Below are positions 1 to 7,393 of a DNA stretch of 35,503 bases, one piece after another (the stretch's first letter is position 1; the number at the start of each line of letters is the position of its first letter). The notes below the pieces were generated by a model that was not told where the DNA came from, ran no database searches, and was given only the letters and a program-made list of their open reading frames with translations. A program made the position numbers and the translations under genes. The DNA is from Acinetobacter sp. N54.MGS-139 (GTDB lineage: Bacteria > Pseudomonadota > Gammaproteobacteria > Burkholderiales > Burkholderiaceae_F). The stretch is taken from assembly GCA_000980495.1 (NCBI GenBank), contig LARN01000018.1:1-35503 (forward strand), given 5' to 3'.

Positions 1-1
1 C

Positions 2-109
2 TTGGAGGAGGCAACAGGAAAAGCAGCGCCCTCAAAACCGATTATCAGGGCACGACTCAGAAAGATAGAGGACATGCTGGCCGCCATGAACGACTGCATC
101 AGAATCTAA
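2..109 (+). CDS. possible 3' end of an upstream gene (partial)
   Basis: An open frame enters from the left edge and runs 35 codons to a TAA at 107-109. Its translation is rich in Ala, Lys, Arg and Glu and ends in ...DCIRI, which looks like a soluble helical tail. I do not recognise the family. A stop-free run of this length can occur by chance, so only the amino-acid composition and the position just before a hairpin support it. The start lies outside the window. Confidence 0.33.
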   Translation: MEEATGKAAPSKPIIRARLRKIEDMLAAMNDCIRI

Positions 110-123
110 AAGGTGCCACGGGT

Positions 124-148
124 TAGGTCTCCGATAAAAGGAGACCTA
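124..148 (+). promoter_or_regulatory. perfect 9-bp hairpin containing a Shine-Dalgarno
   Basis: TAGGTCTCC (124-132) pairs perfectly with GGAGACCTA (140-148) around a 7-nt loop. There is no T-tract after it, so it is a poor intrinsic terminator. The 3' arm carries GGAG at 140-143, nine bases before a GTG that opens a 28-codon ORF, so folding would hide that ribosome site. It could instead be the 3' end structure of the gene that ends at 109. Confidence 0.5.
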
Positions 149-152
149 TATC

Positions 153-239
153 GTGGTTCGTTGCTCAATTTCTGGTGCGTCCGTCCTGGAATCTGAGAAC
201 TGCGACAGCAGCTGCACAGAATGCGCTAAAGTAAGCTAA
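153..239 (+). CDS. candidate 28-aa cysteine-rich small protein or leader peptide
   Basis: A GTG-started frame of 28 codons ends with TAA at 237-239. GGAG at 140-143 is a plausible Shine-Dalgarno with nine bases of spacing. The peptide has four cysteines, three of them in a CDSSCTEC (CxxxCxxC) cluster near the C-terminus. I recognise no family. It could be a regulatory leader peptide for the downstream MocR gene, a small metal-binding protein, or a chance ORF. The hairpin around its ribosome site and a second hairpin ten bases after its stop make it a compact unit. Conservation has not been tested. Confidence 0.3.
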   Translation: MVRCSISGASVLESENCDSSCTECAKVS

Positions 240-248
240 CTCAGCACC

Positions 249-279
249 GGCCGGAGTCAACCTCCGGCCTTAACGTTTT
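249..279 (+). terminator. hairpin between the mini-ORF and the MocR gene
   Basis: GGCCGGAG (249-256) pairs with CTCCGGCC (262-269) across a 5-nt loop and is followed by TTAACGTTTT. It ends only about 11 bases before the GGAG Shine-Dalgarno (281-284) of the regulator gene. It could end an upstream transcript or act as an attenuator. The T-tract is interrupted, so termination strength is uncertain. Confidence 0.45.
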
Positions 280-289
280 CGGAGCCGAC

Positions 290-1768
290 ATGACCCACAA
301 AGTTCAGCCGAGCCTCTCAAACATATCCTTAAATCTGAAAAGCGGAGCACCTTCGCTCCAAGAGCAGCTCTACCAAAAGATCCTCGAACTCATCGAACTC
401 AAAAGCCTGTGTCCCGGTGATCCTATTCCTTCAAGCCGCAGACTCGCTTCCGAAATCGGTGTCTCACGATCAACAGTCGTCAGCGTCTACAACCGATTGC
501 TGGAAGAAGGACTTCTGGAAACGAAGAACGGCAATGGCACTTTTGTCTCGGAAATCTCTCTGGGAGTCTTCGAAAATCGGAAAGAAAATGGTTCGACGAA
601 TGAGAAGTTCCTTCCGTCAGAACTTCCACTGTCTGCAAAGATAGCGGCAGCCGCTTCTGAATTCAAAGTTCAAAAGCCGATGCCTTTCGCGTTCATCGCG
701 CCTGATCAGGAAAGTCTGCCGGGCAAAAATTGGACCACTGTCGTTGCCCGCACTTCTAAGAGTCCCTGGCTGCATAACGGCTACTGTGATCCCGGCGGCT
801 TCATGCCTTACAAAAAAGCTGTTTGTGACTACCTCCGTCAATACCGAGGTCTGAGATGTGAGCCGGAACAAGTAATCACTACTGACGGTACTCAGCAGGC
901 ATTAGATCTTTGTGCAAGCGTTTTATTTGAAAGAAGTGACAAGATTTCCGTCGAAGATCCTTACTTCCAGACTCACATTAATTTGATGGAATTTCGAGGA
1001 TTAAAACCGATTCCTATTCCTGTGACGCAGGACGGAATCGATATCGAAAAACTAAAGAAACAAAAGAAGATCAAAGGTGTCTTGGTCACGCCTTGTCATC
1101 AGTATCCTCTCGGCTATGTCTCGTCCGCCGAGAACAACGAAAAGCTGTTGGCTTGGGCAAAAACGGAAGGAGCTTGGATCATCGAGGATGACTACGACAG
1201 TGAACTCCGATATGGAAAGAAACCTCTTCCGGCACTCTCTTCCTACAAAGAAGGTGCACCGTGTATTTATCTTGGAAGTTTTACTAAGGTCATCTATCCC
1301 GGGTTCAATATGGCCTATATGGTCGTTCCTAAAAATCTCATCACGGTTTTTGAGGGAGCCAAACTCCTGATAGATCGACACAGCAGTGAAGTCCATCAAT
1401 ACATTTTGGCCGAATTCATTCAGAACGGCTTCTACTATTCACACGTCCGCCGTCTTAAAAAGATTTATGAAAAGCGCCGTCAGGCTGCAGTAAGAGCGAT
1501 CGGAAAATACCTCTCTGCCTACGGACATATTGAAGGAGCTAATGAAGGCACTCATCTGACCTTCATCTTTAATCATCCGCAAGATGACGTCAAGCTTTCC
1601 GAACTTTTTAAGCGTTCCTACCAGATCGAGACCAGGCCGCTTTCTGCTTGTTACCGCTCAGCCAAACCTCTCACCGGCTTTATTCTTGGTTACGCTCACT
1701 TCACTGAGGAGGAATTGGAACACGCCGTTTTAAAACTCAAAGACGCTCTGGAACAAACTTTAGGTTGA
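290..1768 (+). CDS. MocR/PdxR-type regulator: GntR winged helix plus aminotransferase-like domain
   Basis: This is a 492-residue fusion typical of MocR-family regulators. Residues about 20-90 form a GntR winged helix, with the conserved PSSRRLASEIGVSRSTV stretch and a GNGTFV wing. The rest resembles a fold-type I aminotransferase. Lys333 in SFTKVIYPG is the expected pyridoxal phosphate Schiff-base lysine, so the protein probably senses PLP or a PLP adduct rather than acting as an enzyme. The start is ATG at 290 with GGAG at 281-284, five bases away. The next gene, an FMN split-barrel protein, follows after nine bases and is the obvious candidate target. Family members include PdxR (vitamin B6), GabR and TauR, and the sequence alone does not say which effector is used. 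Confidence 0.9.
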   Translation: MTHKVQPSLSNISLNLKSGAPSLQEQLYQKILELIELKSLCPGDPIPSSRRLASEIGVSRSTVVSVYNRLLEEGLLETKNGNGTFVSEISLGVFENRKENGSTNEKFLPSELPLSAKIAAAASEFKVQKPMPFAFIAPDQESLPGKNWTTVVARTSKSPWLHNGYCDPGGFMPYKKAVCDYLRQYRGLRCEPEQVITTDGTQQALDLCASVLFERSDKISVEDPYFQTHINLMEFRGLKPIPIPVTQDGIDIEKLKKQKKIKGVLVTPCHQYPLGYVSSAENNEKLLAWAKTEGAWIIEDDYDSELRYGKKPLPALSSYKEGAPCIYLGSFTKVIYPGFNMAYMVVPKNLITVFEGAKLLIDRHSSEVHQYILAEFIQNGFYYSHVRRLKKIYEKRRQAAVRAIGKYLSAYGHIEGANEGTHLTFIFNHPQDDVKLSELFKRSYQIETRPLSACYRSAKPLTGFILGYAHFTEEELEHAVLKLKDALEQTLG

Positions 1769-1777
1769 GAAATTGCT

Positions 1778-2272
1778 ATGAGAAAAGAACTGACACGAAC
1801 AAAACAGGCCTTAGACAAAGAAACCGTCCGGAAGATCATTGAGACCACGGCTTACGGTGTACTTTCGTTGAACGGAGATGACGGCTACCTCTATACAGTG
1901 CCGCTAAGTTACGTTTACACGGACGGAGTTGTCTATTTCCACGGATCGCCGCGAGGATACAAGTACGAATGCTTTCAGAGAACGAACAAAACCAGCTTTT
2001 CTATCGTCGGACAGAGCCTAGTCGTTCCAAGTGTCCGCGCAAATAATTTCCAAAGCGTTCTCATTTGGGGCCGACTGCAGCCCGTCACCGATACGGCTGA
2101 AAAACTCTCCGCTCTTCGTGCACTTGCAGAGAAGTACAGCCCCGGCATTCCCGATAATGAAGATGAAATCCAACATTCTTTGAATTACGTCTTCATGACC
2201 AAGCTTGTTCCTGAATGGATTACCGGTAAACAAGCCGCGTTAGAGGTCAGAGAGGCGGCTACAACGCTATAG
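1778..2272 (+). CDS. pyridoxamine 5'-phosphate oxidase-like (NimA-type) FMN-binding split-barrel protein
   Basis: A 164-residue protein with the features of the Pyridox_ox_2/NimA group: an N-terminal helix, then GVLSLNGDDGYLYTVPLSYVY, then YFHGSPRGYKYECF, the usual FMN-contacting strand-turn region. Family members bind FMN, and some reduce nitroimidazoles or small substrates; most have no known substrate. It lies nine bases after the MocR regulator and is probably cotranscribed with it. That pairing suggests a link to B6 or flavin chemistry, but it is not shown to make PLP. A convergent terminator follows. Confidence 0.82.
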   Translation: MRKELTRTKQALDKETVRKIIETTAYGVLSLNGDDGYLYTVPLSYVYTDGVVYFHGSPRGYKYECFQRTNKTSFSIVGQSLVVPSVRANNFQSVLIWGRLQPVTDTAEKLSALRALAEKYSPGIPDNEDEIQHSLNYVFMTKLVPEWITGKQAALEVREAATTL

Positions 2273-2290
2273 ATCACATAACGACCATTT

Positions 2291-2325
2291 AAAAAGGCGC
2301 TCCTCAAATGAGAAAACGCCTTTTC
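2291..2325. terminator. bidirectional terminator between convergent genes
   Basis: AAAAGGCG (2292-2299) pairs with CGCCTTTT (2317-2324), with an inner CTC/GAG pairing (2303-2305 with 2310-2312). The A and T flanks give a U-tract in both directions. It separates the split-barrel gene from the oppositely oriented terC. Confidence 0.8.
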
Positions 2326-2341
2326 TAGTTCTACATTCTGA

Positions 2342-3052
2342 TTAAGCTTTGGTTTTCTTTGATCTGAAGTACTTAAGAATAAAAGCGACAATCAGCACAA
2401 AGATCGCACCGGCAATACCGCCTTCGGTATGCAGAGCCGGCAGGTTAGGCAGGTGTGCCAAGATGCCCGGGTCGTCAACCATTAGCGTGCCGGCAATCCA
2501 GCCCAGCAAAGCTCCGCCTGCGTACACGATGATCGGGAAGCGATCGATGATCTTCAGAATAATCTGACTGCCGCCGAGGATGAACGGAACGCTCACAAGC
2601 AGACCGAAGATCACCAGAGCCATTTGATGGTGGCCCGGAGCCTGCTCAGCCGCACCGGCAATAGCAATCACGTTATCGATACTCATGATCAAGTCGGCAA
2701 CGATAATGGTCTTAACTGCACCCCACAGCCGCTTACTCGCATGTATCTCATGTTCCCCTTCGTCCGCCGGGGCAATGAGCTTGATGCCGATCCACAAAAG
2801 CAGCAAGCCGCCGCAGAACTTCAGGAACGGAATGTTCATCACCGAGACTGCGAAAGCAATCAAAATGACGCGCAGCAAAATAGCGCCGCCGGCGCCGTAA
2901 ATAATGCCCTTCACGCGAAGATGCGGATCAAGGCTTCGGCAAGCCAATGCAATCACGACGGCATTATCACCGCCGAGAAGAATGTCGATGAGAATGATCT
3001 GCAGAACTGCGACCCAATGAATCTCACCAAACCAAGCAATAAGCGCTTCCAA
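2342..3052 (-). CDS. TerC/YjbE-family integral membrane protein
   Basis: A 236-residue, mostly hydrophobic protein with about seven predicted membrane segments. It carries both TerC signatures: LLGGDNAVVIALA near residues 26-38 and an internal-repeat counterpart, DLIMSIDNVIAIAG, in the middle. The acidic residues in these motifs are thought to bind metal. Relatives such as MeeF and MeeY export Mn2+ for metalation of exported enzymes, whereas the older tellurite name reflects a different context. It is the last gene after sucC-sucD, with a six-base gap, an order I recall from other Betaproteobacteria. The C-terminus is basic (RSKKTKA). The substrate here is inferred. Confidence 0.87.
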   Translation of the reverse strand: MEALIAWFGEIHWVAVLQIILIDILLGGDNAVVIALACRSLDPHLRVKGIIYGAGGAILLRVILIAFAVSVMNIPFLKFCGGLLLLWIGIKLIAPADEGEHEIHASKRLWGAVKTIIVADLIMSIDNVIAIAGAAEQAPGHHQMALVIFGLLVSVPFILGGSQIILKIIDRFPIIVYAGGALLGWIAGTLMVDDPGILAHLPNLPALHTEGGIAGAIFVLIVAFILKYFRSKKTKA

Positions 3053-3058
3053 AATGAA

Positions 3059-3955
3059 TTACTCCTTTTTCGAAGAGAGCACGGATTGTAGCAATGAGCC
3101 GATTTCAGACGGATTCCGTGTCGTTCGAATGCCGCAGGCTTCCATCACGGCTAATTTGCCTTCGGCAGTTCCCGTACCGCCGGAAATGATCGCACCTGCA
3201 TGCCCCATTCTCTTTCCTGCGGGAGCTGTTACGCCCGCAATAAAGCCCACGACGGGTTTCTTCATATTATTTTTTACCCATTCGGCAGCAGTTTCTTCGT
3301 CGCTTCCGCCGATTTCTCCGATCATGACGACCGCATCGGTTTCCGGATCATTGTTAAAGAGCTTGAGCACATCGATATGTTTTAAGCCGTTTATCGGGTC
3401 TCCGCCGATACCGATGGCGGTAGATTGTCCTAAACCTAAATCCGTAATCTGCGCGACCGCTTCATAGGTCAGGGTGCCGGAGCGAGAGACAACACCGATT
3501 CTGCCTTTGCGGTGAATGTGCGCAGGCATGATGCCGACGTTGACTTCTCCCGGCGTCATGATGCCGGGGCAGTTCGGCCCGAGGAGAAGAGATTTGGAAC
3601 CGGTCTTTTTCATATGGTCTCTGACTTTAACCATATCCATGACAGGAATACCTTCTGTGATGCAGACGATGAGATCAATGCCGGCATCACTTGCTTCCTG
3701 GATAGCTGCAGCTGCCCCGGCAGGCGGAACATAAATCACGGAAACGTTTGCACCGGTCTTTTCTTTGGCCTCTTTAACGGATCCGAAAATCGGCAGACCT
3801 TCCCAGACTTGTCCGGCTTTTTTCGGATTTACACCGCCGACAAAGCATTCCTTACCAAATCCGTAATCTCTGCAAAGACGAGTGTGGAACTGGCCGGTTT
3901 TACCGGTCATACCTTGGGTGATGATGCGGGAGTTCTTGTTTACCAAAATGCTCAT
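3059..3955 (-). CDS. sucD: succinyl-CoA ligase (ADP-forming) alpha subunit
   Basis: The 298-residue protein matches the alpha subunit of the TCA-cycle enzyme that converts succinyl-CoA to succinate with ATP formation. The N-terminal CoA-binding Rossmann domain begins [22 protein letters not shown] ligase domain follows, with [14 protein letters not shown], and the phosphorylated histidine is His252 in [11 protein letters not shown]. Length is normal. It lies one base after sucC, indicating translational coupling, and terC follows. Confidence 0.98.
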   Translation of the reverse strand: MSILVNKNSRIITQGMTGKTGQFHTRLCRDYGFGKECFVGGVNPKKAGQVWEGLPIFGSVKEAKEKTGANVSVIYVPPAGAAAAIQEASDAGIDLIVCITEGIPVMDMVKVRDHMKKTGSKSLLLGPNCPGIMTPGEVNVGIMPAHIHRKGRIGVVSRSGTLTYEAVAQITDLGLGQSTAIGIGGDPINGLKHIDVLKLFNNDPETDAVVMIGEIGGSDEETAAEWVKNNMKKPVVGFIAGVTAPAGKRMGHAGAIISGGTGTAEGKLAVMEACGIRTTRNPSEIGSLLQSVLSSKKE

Positions 3956-3956
3956 G

Positions 3957-5123
3957 TTATTTCTCCGCTGCCAGTTCTACGGCTTTCTTCGCGGCGTCAC
4001 CGAGAGACTCGGCTGAGATAATCGGCAGACCGCTGTTCTTGAGGATTTCTTTGCCTTCTTTTTCGTGCGTACCCTTCATACGAACAATCAAGGGAACAGT
4101 TAATTTGACGTGTCGGCAAGCTTCGACAATACCTTCGGCAATAACGTCGCACTTCATGATTCCGCCGAAGATGTTGACCAGAATAACTTTGACTTCTGGC
4201 TGAGCCAGCATGATTTCAAAGGCTGCCGTGACCTTCTCAGGAGAGGCACCGCCTCCGATATCGAGGAAGTTATCGGGCTCACCGCCGAAAAGCTTAATCG
4301 TGTCCATGGTCGCCATTGCGAGGCCGGCGCCGTTGACAAGGCAGGCGATATTGCCGTTGAGCTGAATGTATTGAAGGCCGGCTTTATGTGCACGGAGCTC
4401 TGTCGGATCTTCCTGCTCAGGATCGTGGAGTTCTTCAAGCTCGGGATGACGCAGAAGCGCGTTGTCATCGAACGTCATCTTCACATCAAGCGGATAGACT
4501 TTTTTGTCTGCCGTCACGATAAGCGGATTGATCTCAAGCAGAGAGCAGTCCATTGAAACGAAGGTACTCCATAACTTTCTCAGGACTTCTGCACAGTCTC
4601 CGGTAATGTCGGCAGGCACGCCCAATCGAGTAGCAACTTCCAAAGCTTCGGGAACGGAAAGACCGGCCACAGGATCAATGACCGTTTTAATGATTTTTTC
4701 AGGGAATTGAGCGGCAACTTTTTCAATTTCCATGCCGCCTTCAGCAGAAGCAATGAGTACCGGCCTCTGAAGCTTGCGGTCGATGAGAAAACCGACATAG
4801 AACTCCTGGACGATATCGAGACCCTGCTGAACAAGGACCTTACTGACAGGGGCTCCGGCAGGACCGGTCTGCTTGGTGACCAAACGGCTGCCGATCATAA
4901 GACGGGAGAGATTGCTGACATCTTCCAGACTGCGGGCGAGTTTTACGCCGCCGCCTTTGCCTCTGCCGCCGGCGTGAATCTGGGACTTAACTGCCCAAAC
5001 CTTTCCGCCGATTTCTTCGGCAATCTTTCGAGCTTCCTCAGGACTTGAAGCAACTTCAGCAACAGGAACGGGAACGTCAAAATTCTTCAGAATTTGACGT
5101 GCTTGATATTCATGGATTTTCAT
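3957..5123 (-). CDS. sucC: succinyl-CoA ligase (ADP-forming) beta subunit
   Basis: The 388-residue protein is a full-length beta subunit. It opens with [15 protein letters not shown] and has an N-terminal ATP-grasp fold with the [17 protein letters not shown] nucleotide loop. The C-terminal flavodoxin-like domain contains the conserved [14 protein letters not shown] stretch, which contacts the alpha subunit. It starts at ATG 5123 with no strong Shine-Dalgarno. A promoter-like sequence and a perfect palindrome lie immediately upstream, so sucCD-terC probably has its own regulated transcript apart from recA-recX. Confidence 0.98.
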   Translation of the reverse strand: MKIHEYQARQILKNFDVPVPVAEVASSPEEARKIAEEIGGKVWAVKSQIHAGGRGKGGGVKLARSLEDVSNLSRLMIGSRLVTKQTGPAGAPVSKVLVQQGLDIVQEFYVGFLIDRKLQRPVLIASAEGGMEIEKVAAQFPEKIIKTVIDPVAGLSVPEALEVATRLGVPADITGDCAEVLRKLWSTFVSMDCSLLEINPLIVTADKKVYPLDVKMTFDDNALLRHPELEELHDPEQEDPTELRAHKAGLQYIQLNGNIACLVNGAGLAMATMDTIKLFGGEPDNFLDIGGGASPEKVTAAFEIMLAQPEVKVILVNIFGGIMKCDVIAEGIVEACRHVKLTVPLIVRMKGTHEKEGKEILKNSGLPIISAESLGDAAKKAVELAAEK

Positions 5124-5139
5124 AGCCGTGAAATTGTTA

Positions 5140-5161
5140 ACTTTTGTTTGTGAACAAAAGT
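5140..5161. promoter_or_regulatory. perfect 9-bp palindrome upstream of sucC
   Basis: ACTTTTGTT (5140-5148) and AACAAAAGT (5153-5161) form a perfect inverted repeat with a 4-nt spacer, 17-38 bases before the sucC start. It overlaps the downstream edge of the candidate -10 box (5159-5164). That is a typical place for a repressor operator. On the transcript it could also fold as a hairpin after recX, but the tail is not a clean U-tract. Confidence 0.55.
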
Positions 5162-5187
5162 ATAACGATCTCAGGCTGCCGTCTTAA
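5159..5187 (-). promoter_or_regulatory. candidate promoter for sucC-sucD-terC
   Basis: Reading on the minus strand, TTAAGA (5187-5182) and TATACT (5164-5159) are separated by exactly 17 bases. The -35 box overlaps the recX stop codon. Four of six -35 positions and five of six -10 positions match the sigma-70 consensus. Confidence 0.5.
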
Positions 5188-5660
5188 AAGACTTCGTCAG
5201 GAAGTTCACAACTCAAGACTTTTTCAATGGTTTTAAAGGTAAAACCCCGACTGGCAAGGAAGCGGATCTGCTTAGCGCGTTCCTTGTAATCCTCGGGCGG
5301 CTCTCCAAATTTTCGCTTCCAAAGAACGAGTGCTCGATCGTATTCCGACTCTTCGTTTTGTTTTAACGCCTCTTCGGCAATTTCACGAGACACACCGTCC
5401 CTCTGGAGGTTCCAAAAGAGCTTGCGGTCGCCGTATCTGGCGCTCCGCGTCAAAACTTGAATACGAGCGTACCGCTCGTCGGATAAATACTTTTTACTGA
5501 CGAGTTCGTCGAGGACGGAATTGATTAATTCCTTATCGCCCTCTTCGTTGAAAGTTTCTGACAGCTTCTTATAGAGGCCGAGGCGGGAGCGCTCTCGACG
5601 AGCGAGAGCAGCTACCGCCTTGTATAAGATCTGCTTTCTGCGATCAGCAGGATCAAACAT
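5184..5660 (-). CDS. recX: regulatory protein RecX
   Basis: A 158-residue RecX homologue, which caps RecA filaments and limits RecA activity. It shows the repeated three-helix modules of the family, for example ALARRERSRLGLYKKLSETF, LVSKKYLSDERYARIQV and a C-terminal KQIRFLASRGFTFKTIEKVL. Its ATG shares one base with the recA stop (TAATG), so the two are translationally coupled. Length is ordinary for the family. Confidence 0.95.
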   Translation of the reverse strand: MFDPADRRKQILYKAVAALARRERSRLGLYKKLSETFNEEGDKELINSVLDELVSKKYLSDERYARIQVLTRSARYGDRKLFWNLQRDGVSREIAEEALKQNEESEYDRALVLWKRKFGEPPEDYKERAKQIRFLASRGFTFKTIEKVLSCELPDEVF

Positions 5661-6763
5661 TATTGAGCGTCTTCGTAGGTTTCTTCAGTTTCTTTGGTCA
5701 CGACCTCTTCGGCAGCATCTTCTTCGTGATCTTTGCCCTTGATCGCGGCCTTGATCTGTTCTTCGATCATCTTCATTTCTTCAGGATGAGACTTCAGCCA
5801 TTCTCTGGCAGCAGCTTTGCCCTGACCGATCTTGTTGCCCTGATAGGAGTACCAAGCACCGGACTTGTTGAAGATATCCATGTCAGTACCGATATCGATG
5901 ATTTCACCTTCGCGGGAAATGCCCTGACCGTAGATGATCTCGAATTCAGCCTGTTTGAAGGGAGGCGCAACTTTATTCTTAACAACTTTCACGCGGGTTT
6001 CGTTACCCAGGATTTCATCGCCCTGCTTGATGCCGCCGGTACGACGAATATCCATACGAATCGTGGCGTAGAACTTGAGTGCGTTGCCGCCGGTGGTTGT
6101 TTCCGGAGAGCCGTAAACCACACCGATCTTCTGACGAACCTGGTTAATGAAGACAACCAGAGTGTTGGACTTCTTGATGCTGGAAGTGAGCTTGCGGAGT
6201 GCCTGGCTCATCAAACGAGCCTGGAGACCCGGGAGGGCTTCGCCCATGTCGCCTTCAATTTCAGAGCGAGGCACCAAAGCAGCTACGGAGTCGATAACGA
6301 CGAGGTCAACGGCACCGGAGCGAACCAAAGCGTCCGTAATTTCAAGAGCCTGTTCACCGCTGTCCGGCTGAGACAGGAGCAAGTCGTCCACTTTAACGCC
6401 GAGTGCTTTGGCGTACTTAACGTCTAATGCATGTTCTGCGTCGATGAAGGCGCAGGTTCCGCCGAGCTTCTGCATTTCAGCAAGGATGTGAAGCGTCAGC
6501 GTAGTTTTACCTGAAGATTCCGGTCCGTAAATTTCAACGATACGTCCGCGGGGAAGACCGCCGACGCCGAGTGCCAGGTCCAAAGTAAAGGAGCCGGTAG
6601 AAACAACATCCAGATTTTGGTCAGGCTGGCTGCCCATGCTCAGAATCGCATCCTTGCCGAATTGCTTGGAAATCTGGTCCAAGGCCATCTTTAGCGCTTT
6701 TTTACGAGCATCCGCATCCACGAGCTGTTCAACGGGCGGTTTAACTTTTTTCTTTTCTGCCAT
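5660..6763 (-). CDS. recA: recombinase RecA
   Basis: A full-length 367-residue RecA, the strand-exchange ATPase of homologous recombination and the SOS coprotease. The Walker A motif GPESSGKTT is at residues 80-88. The family stretch ending in [22 protein letters not shown] holds Walker B. Loop L2 appears as [26 protein letters not shown], and the C-terminus is acidic ([10 protein letters not shown]...), as in other RecA proteins. A promoter and a palindrome lie upstream. No canonical CTGT-N8-ACAG LexA box is visible. Confidence 0.99.
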   Translation of the reverse strand: MAEKKKVKPPVEQLVDADARKKALKMALDQISKQFGKDAILSMGSQPDQNLDVVSTGSFTLDLALGVGGLPRGRIVEIYGPESSGKTTLTLHILAEMQKLGGTCAFIDAEHALDVKYAKALGVKVDDLLLSQPDSGEQALEITDALVRSGAVDLVVIDSVAALVPRSEIEGDMGEALPGLQARLMSQALRKLTSSIKKSNTLVVFINQVRQKIGVVYGSPETTTGGNALKFYATIRMDIRRTGGIKQGDEILGNETRVKVVKNKVAPPFKQAEFEIIYGQGISREGEIIDIGTDMDIFNKSGAWYSYQGNKIGQGKAAAREWLKSHPEEMKMIEEQIKAAIKGKDHEEDAAEEVVTKETEETYEDAQ

Positions 6764-6787
6764 CTTTATTTCCTAATCATTCTCCGA

Positions 6788-6815
6788 TCAGACAAAACTG
6801 ACCTAAGTTGTCTAA
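6788..6815. promoter_or_regulatory. inverted repeat at the recA transcription start
   Basis: AGACAA (6790-6795) and TTGTCT (6808-6813) form a perfect 6-bp inverted repeat with a 12-bp spacer. One further outer pair (6788 with 6815) matches beyond a mismatch. It lies directly downstream of the candidate recA -10 box. It could be a non-canonical SOS operator; this is inference. Confidence 0.4.
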
Positions 6816-6842
6816 TACTAGCGAAAGAATTTAATTTAACAA
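6815..6842 (-). promoter_or_regulatory. candidate recA promoter
   Basis: On the minus strand TTGTTA (6842-6837) and TAGTAT (6820-6815) are spaced by 16 bases, with an A/T-rich spacer. The inferred start point is roughly 45 bases upstream of the recA ATG. Confidence 0.55.
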
Positions 6843-6940
6843 GATCAAATCAAATCTCATCACTCATTTTTCTGTTGTAGTCATAGTAAAGGCGTATGCG
6901 CCAATTTATGTCTCATAAATTCACTATTTTTCTTTTTGGT

Positions 6941-6969
6941 TTGACGAACCGAAAAAACCTGTGTAGTAT
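6941..6969 (+). promoter_or_regulatory. promoter of the tRNA-Lys pair
   Basis: TTGACG (6941-6946) and TAGTAT (6964-6969) have a perfect 17-base spacer and lie about 55 bases before the first tRNA. This is the clearest sigma-70 promoter in the window. Confidence 0.75.
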
Positions 6970-7023
6970 TCGACTTCTCGATTGATGAGACGCGCTTCGG
7001 AGCGAAACAGAGATCGAAACAAA

Positions 7024-7099
7024 GGGTTGTTAGCTCAGTTGGTAGAGCAGTGGACTTTTAATCCATTGGTCGCAGGTTCGAGTCCTGCACAGCCCACCA
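7024..7099 (+). tRNA. tRNA-Lys(UUU)
   Basis: A 76-nt cloverleaf. The acceptor stem pairs GGGTTGT (7024-7030) with ACAGCCC (7089-7095), followed by discriminator A and an encoded CCA. The anticodon loop CTTTTAA gives UUU. The D-arm (GCTCAGTTGGTAGAGC) and T-arm (GTTCGAGTCCTGC) are canonical. It is the first of two tRNA-Lys genes in one transcript. Confidence 0.97.
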
Positions 7100-7104
7100 A
7101 TTAT

Positions 7105-7180
7105 GGGGGTATAGCTCAGCTGGTAGAGCAGCGGACTCTTAATCCGTAGGTCCAGAGTTCGAATCCCTGTGCCCCCACCA
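7105..7180 (+). tRNA. tRNA-Lys(CUU)
   Basis: A 76-nt cloverleaf with acceptor GGGGGTA (7105-7111) pairing with TGCCCCC, discriminator A and encoded CCA. The anticodon loop CTCTTAA gives CUU. It lies five bases after tRNA-Lys(UUU). Its acceptor stem differs clearly from that of its neighbour, so the pair is not a recent exact duplication. Confidence 0.97.
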
Positions 7181-7186
7181 GATTCC

Positions 7187-7224
7187 GCCCGGTAGTCGAA
7201 AGACTTCCGGGCATTTTCTTTTTC
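7187..7224 (+). terminator. intrinsic terminator of the tRNA-Lys operon
   Basis: GCCCGG (7187-7192) pairs with CCGGGC (7207-7212). After a T/T mismatch, AGTC pairs with GACT around a GAAA tetraloop. ATTTTCTTTTT follows. It starts six bases after the CCA of the second tRNA. Confidence 0.9.
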
Positions 7225-7334
7225 GAAACGAAAAAATCTCCCAAAAATAAGAATTCTTTAAAAAGAATCAAGGATAATTTCCCGTGGACATTACTTTTTG
7301 CCCATTGACTGCAAAGTCCGCGTAGAAATTATTT

Positions 7335-7375
7335 GTCCTGCTGAAGGAGCAGGACCTCGAGGTGTCAGAACCTCG
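7335..7375 (+). ncRNA. structured 5' leader of metN: two adjacent perfect hairpins (candidate cis-regulatory RNA)
   Basis: Hairpin 1 pairs GTCCTGCT (7335-7342) with AGCAGGAC (7348-7355) around GAAGG. Hairpin 2 pairs CGAGGT (7358-7363) with ACCTCG (7370-7375) around GTCAGA. Only two bases separate them. A GGGA Shine-Dalgarno-like sequence (7380-7383) and the metN ATG (7394) follow. No U-tract follows either hairpin, so control of translation or RNA stability is more likely than simple termination. I could not match it to a known SAM or SAH riboswitch class by eye. Confidence 0.45.
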
Positions 7376-7393
7376 CCCTGGGATTTAAATTAA

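Noticed and set aside
6764..7023. A canonical LexA box before recA
   Set aside because: No CTG-N10-CAG occurs. The closest, ACT-N10-CAG on the minus strand near 6880-6900, fails at a key position.
7335..7375. Assignment of the metN leader to a known SAM or SAH riboswitch
   Set aside because: The conserved core sequences of those classes are not visible; only simple perfect hairpins are. It is listed as an unassigned leader structure instead.
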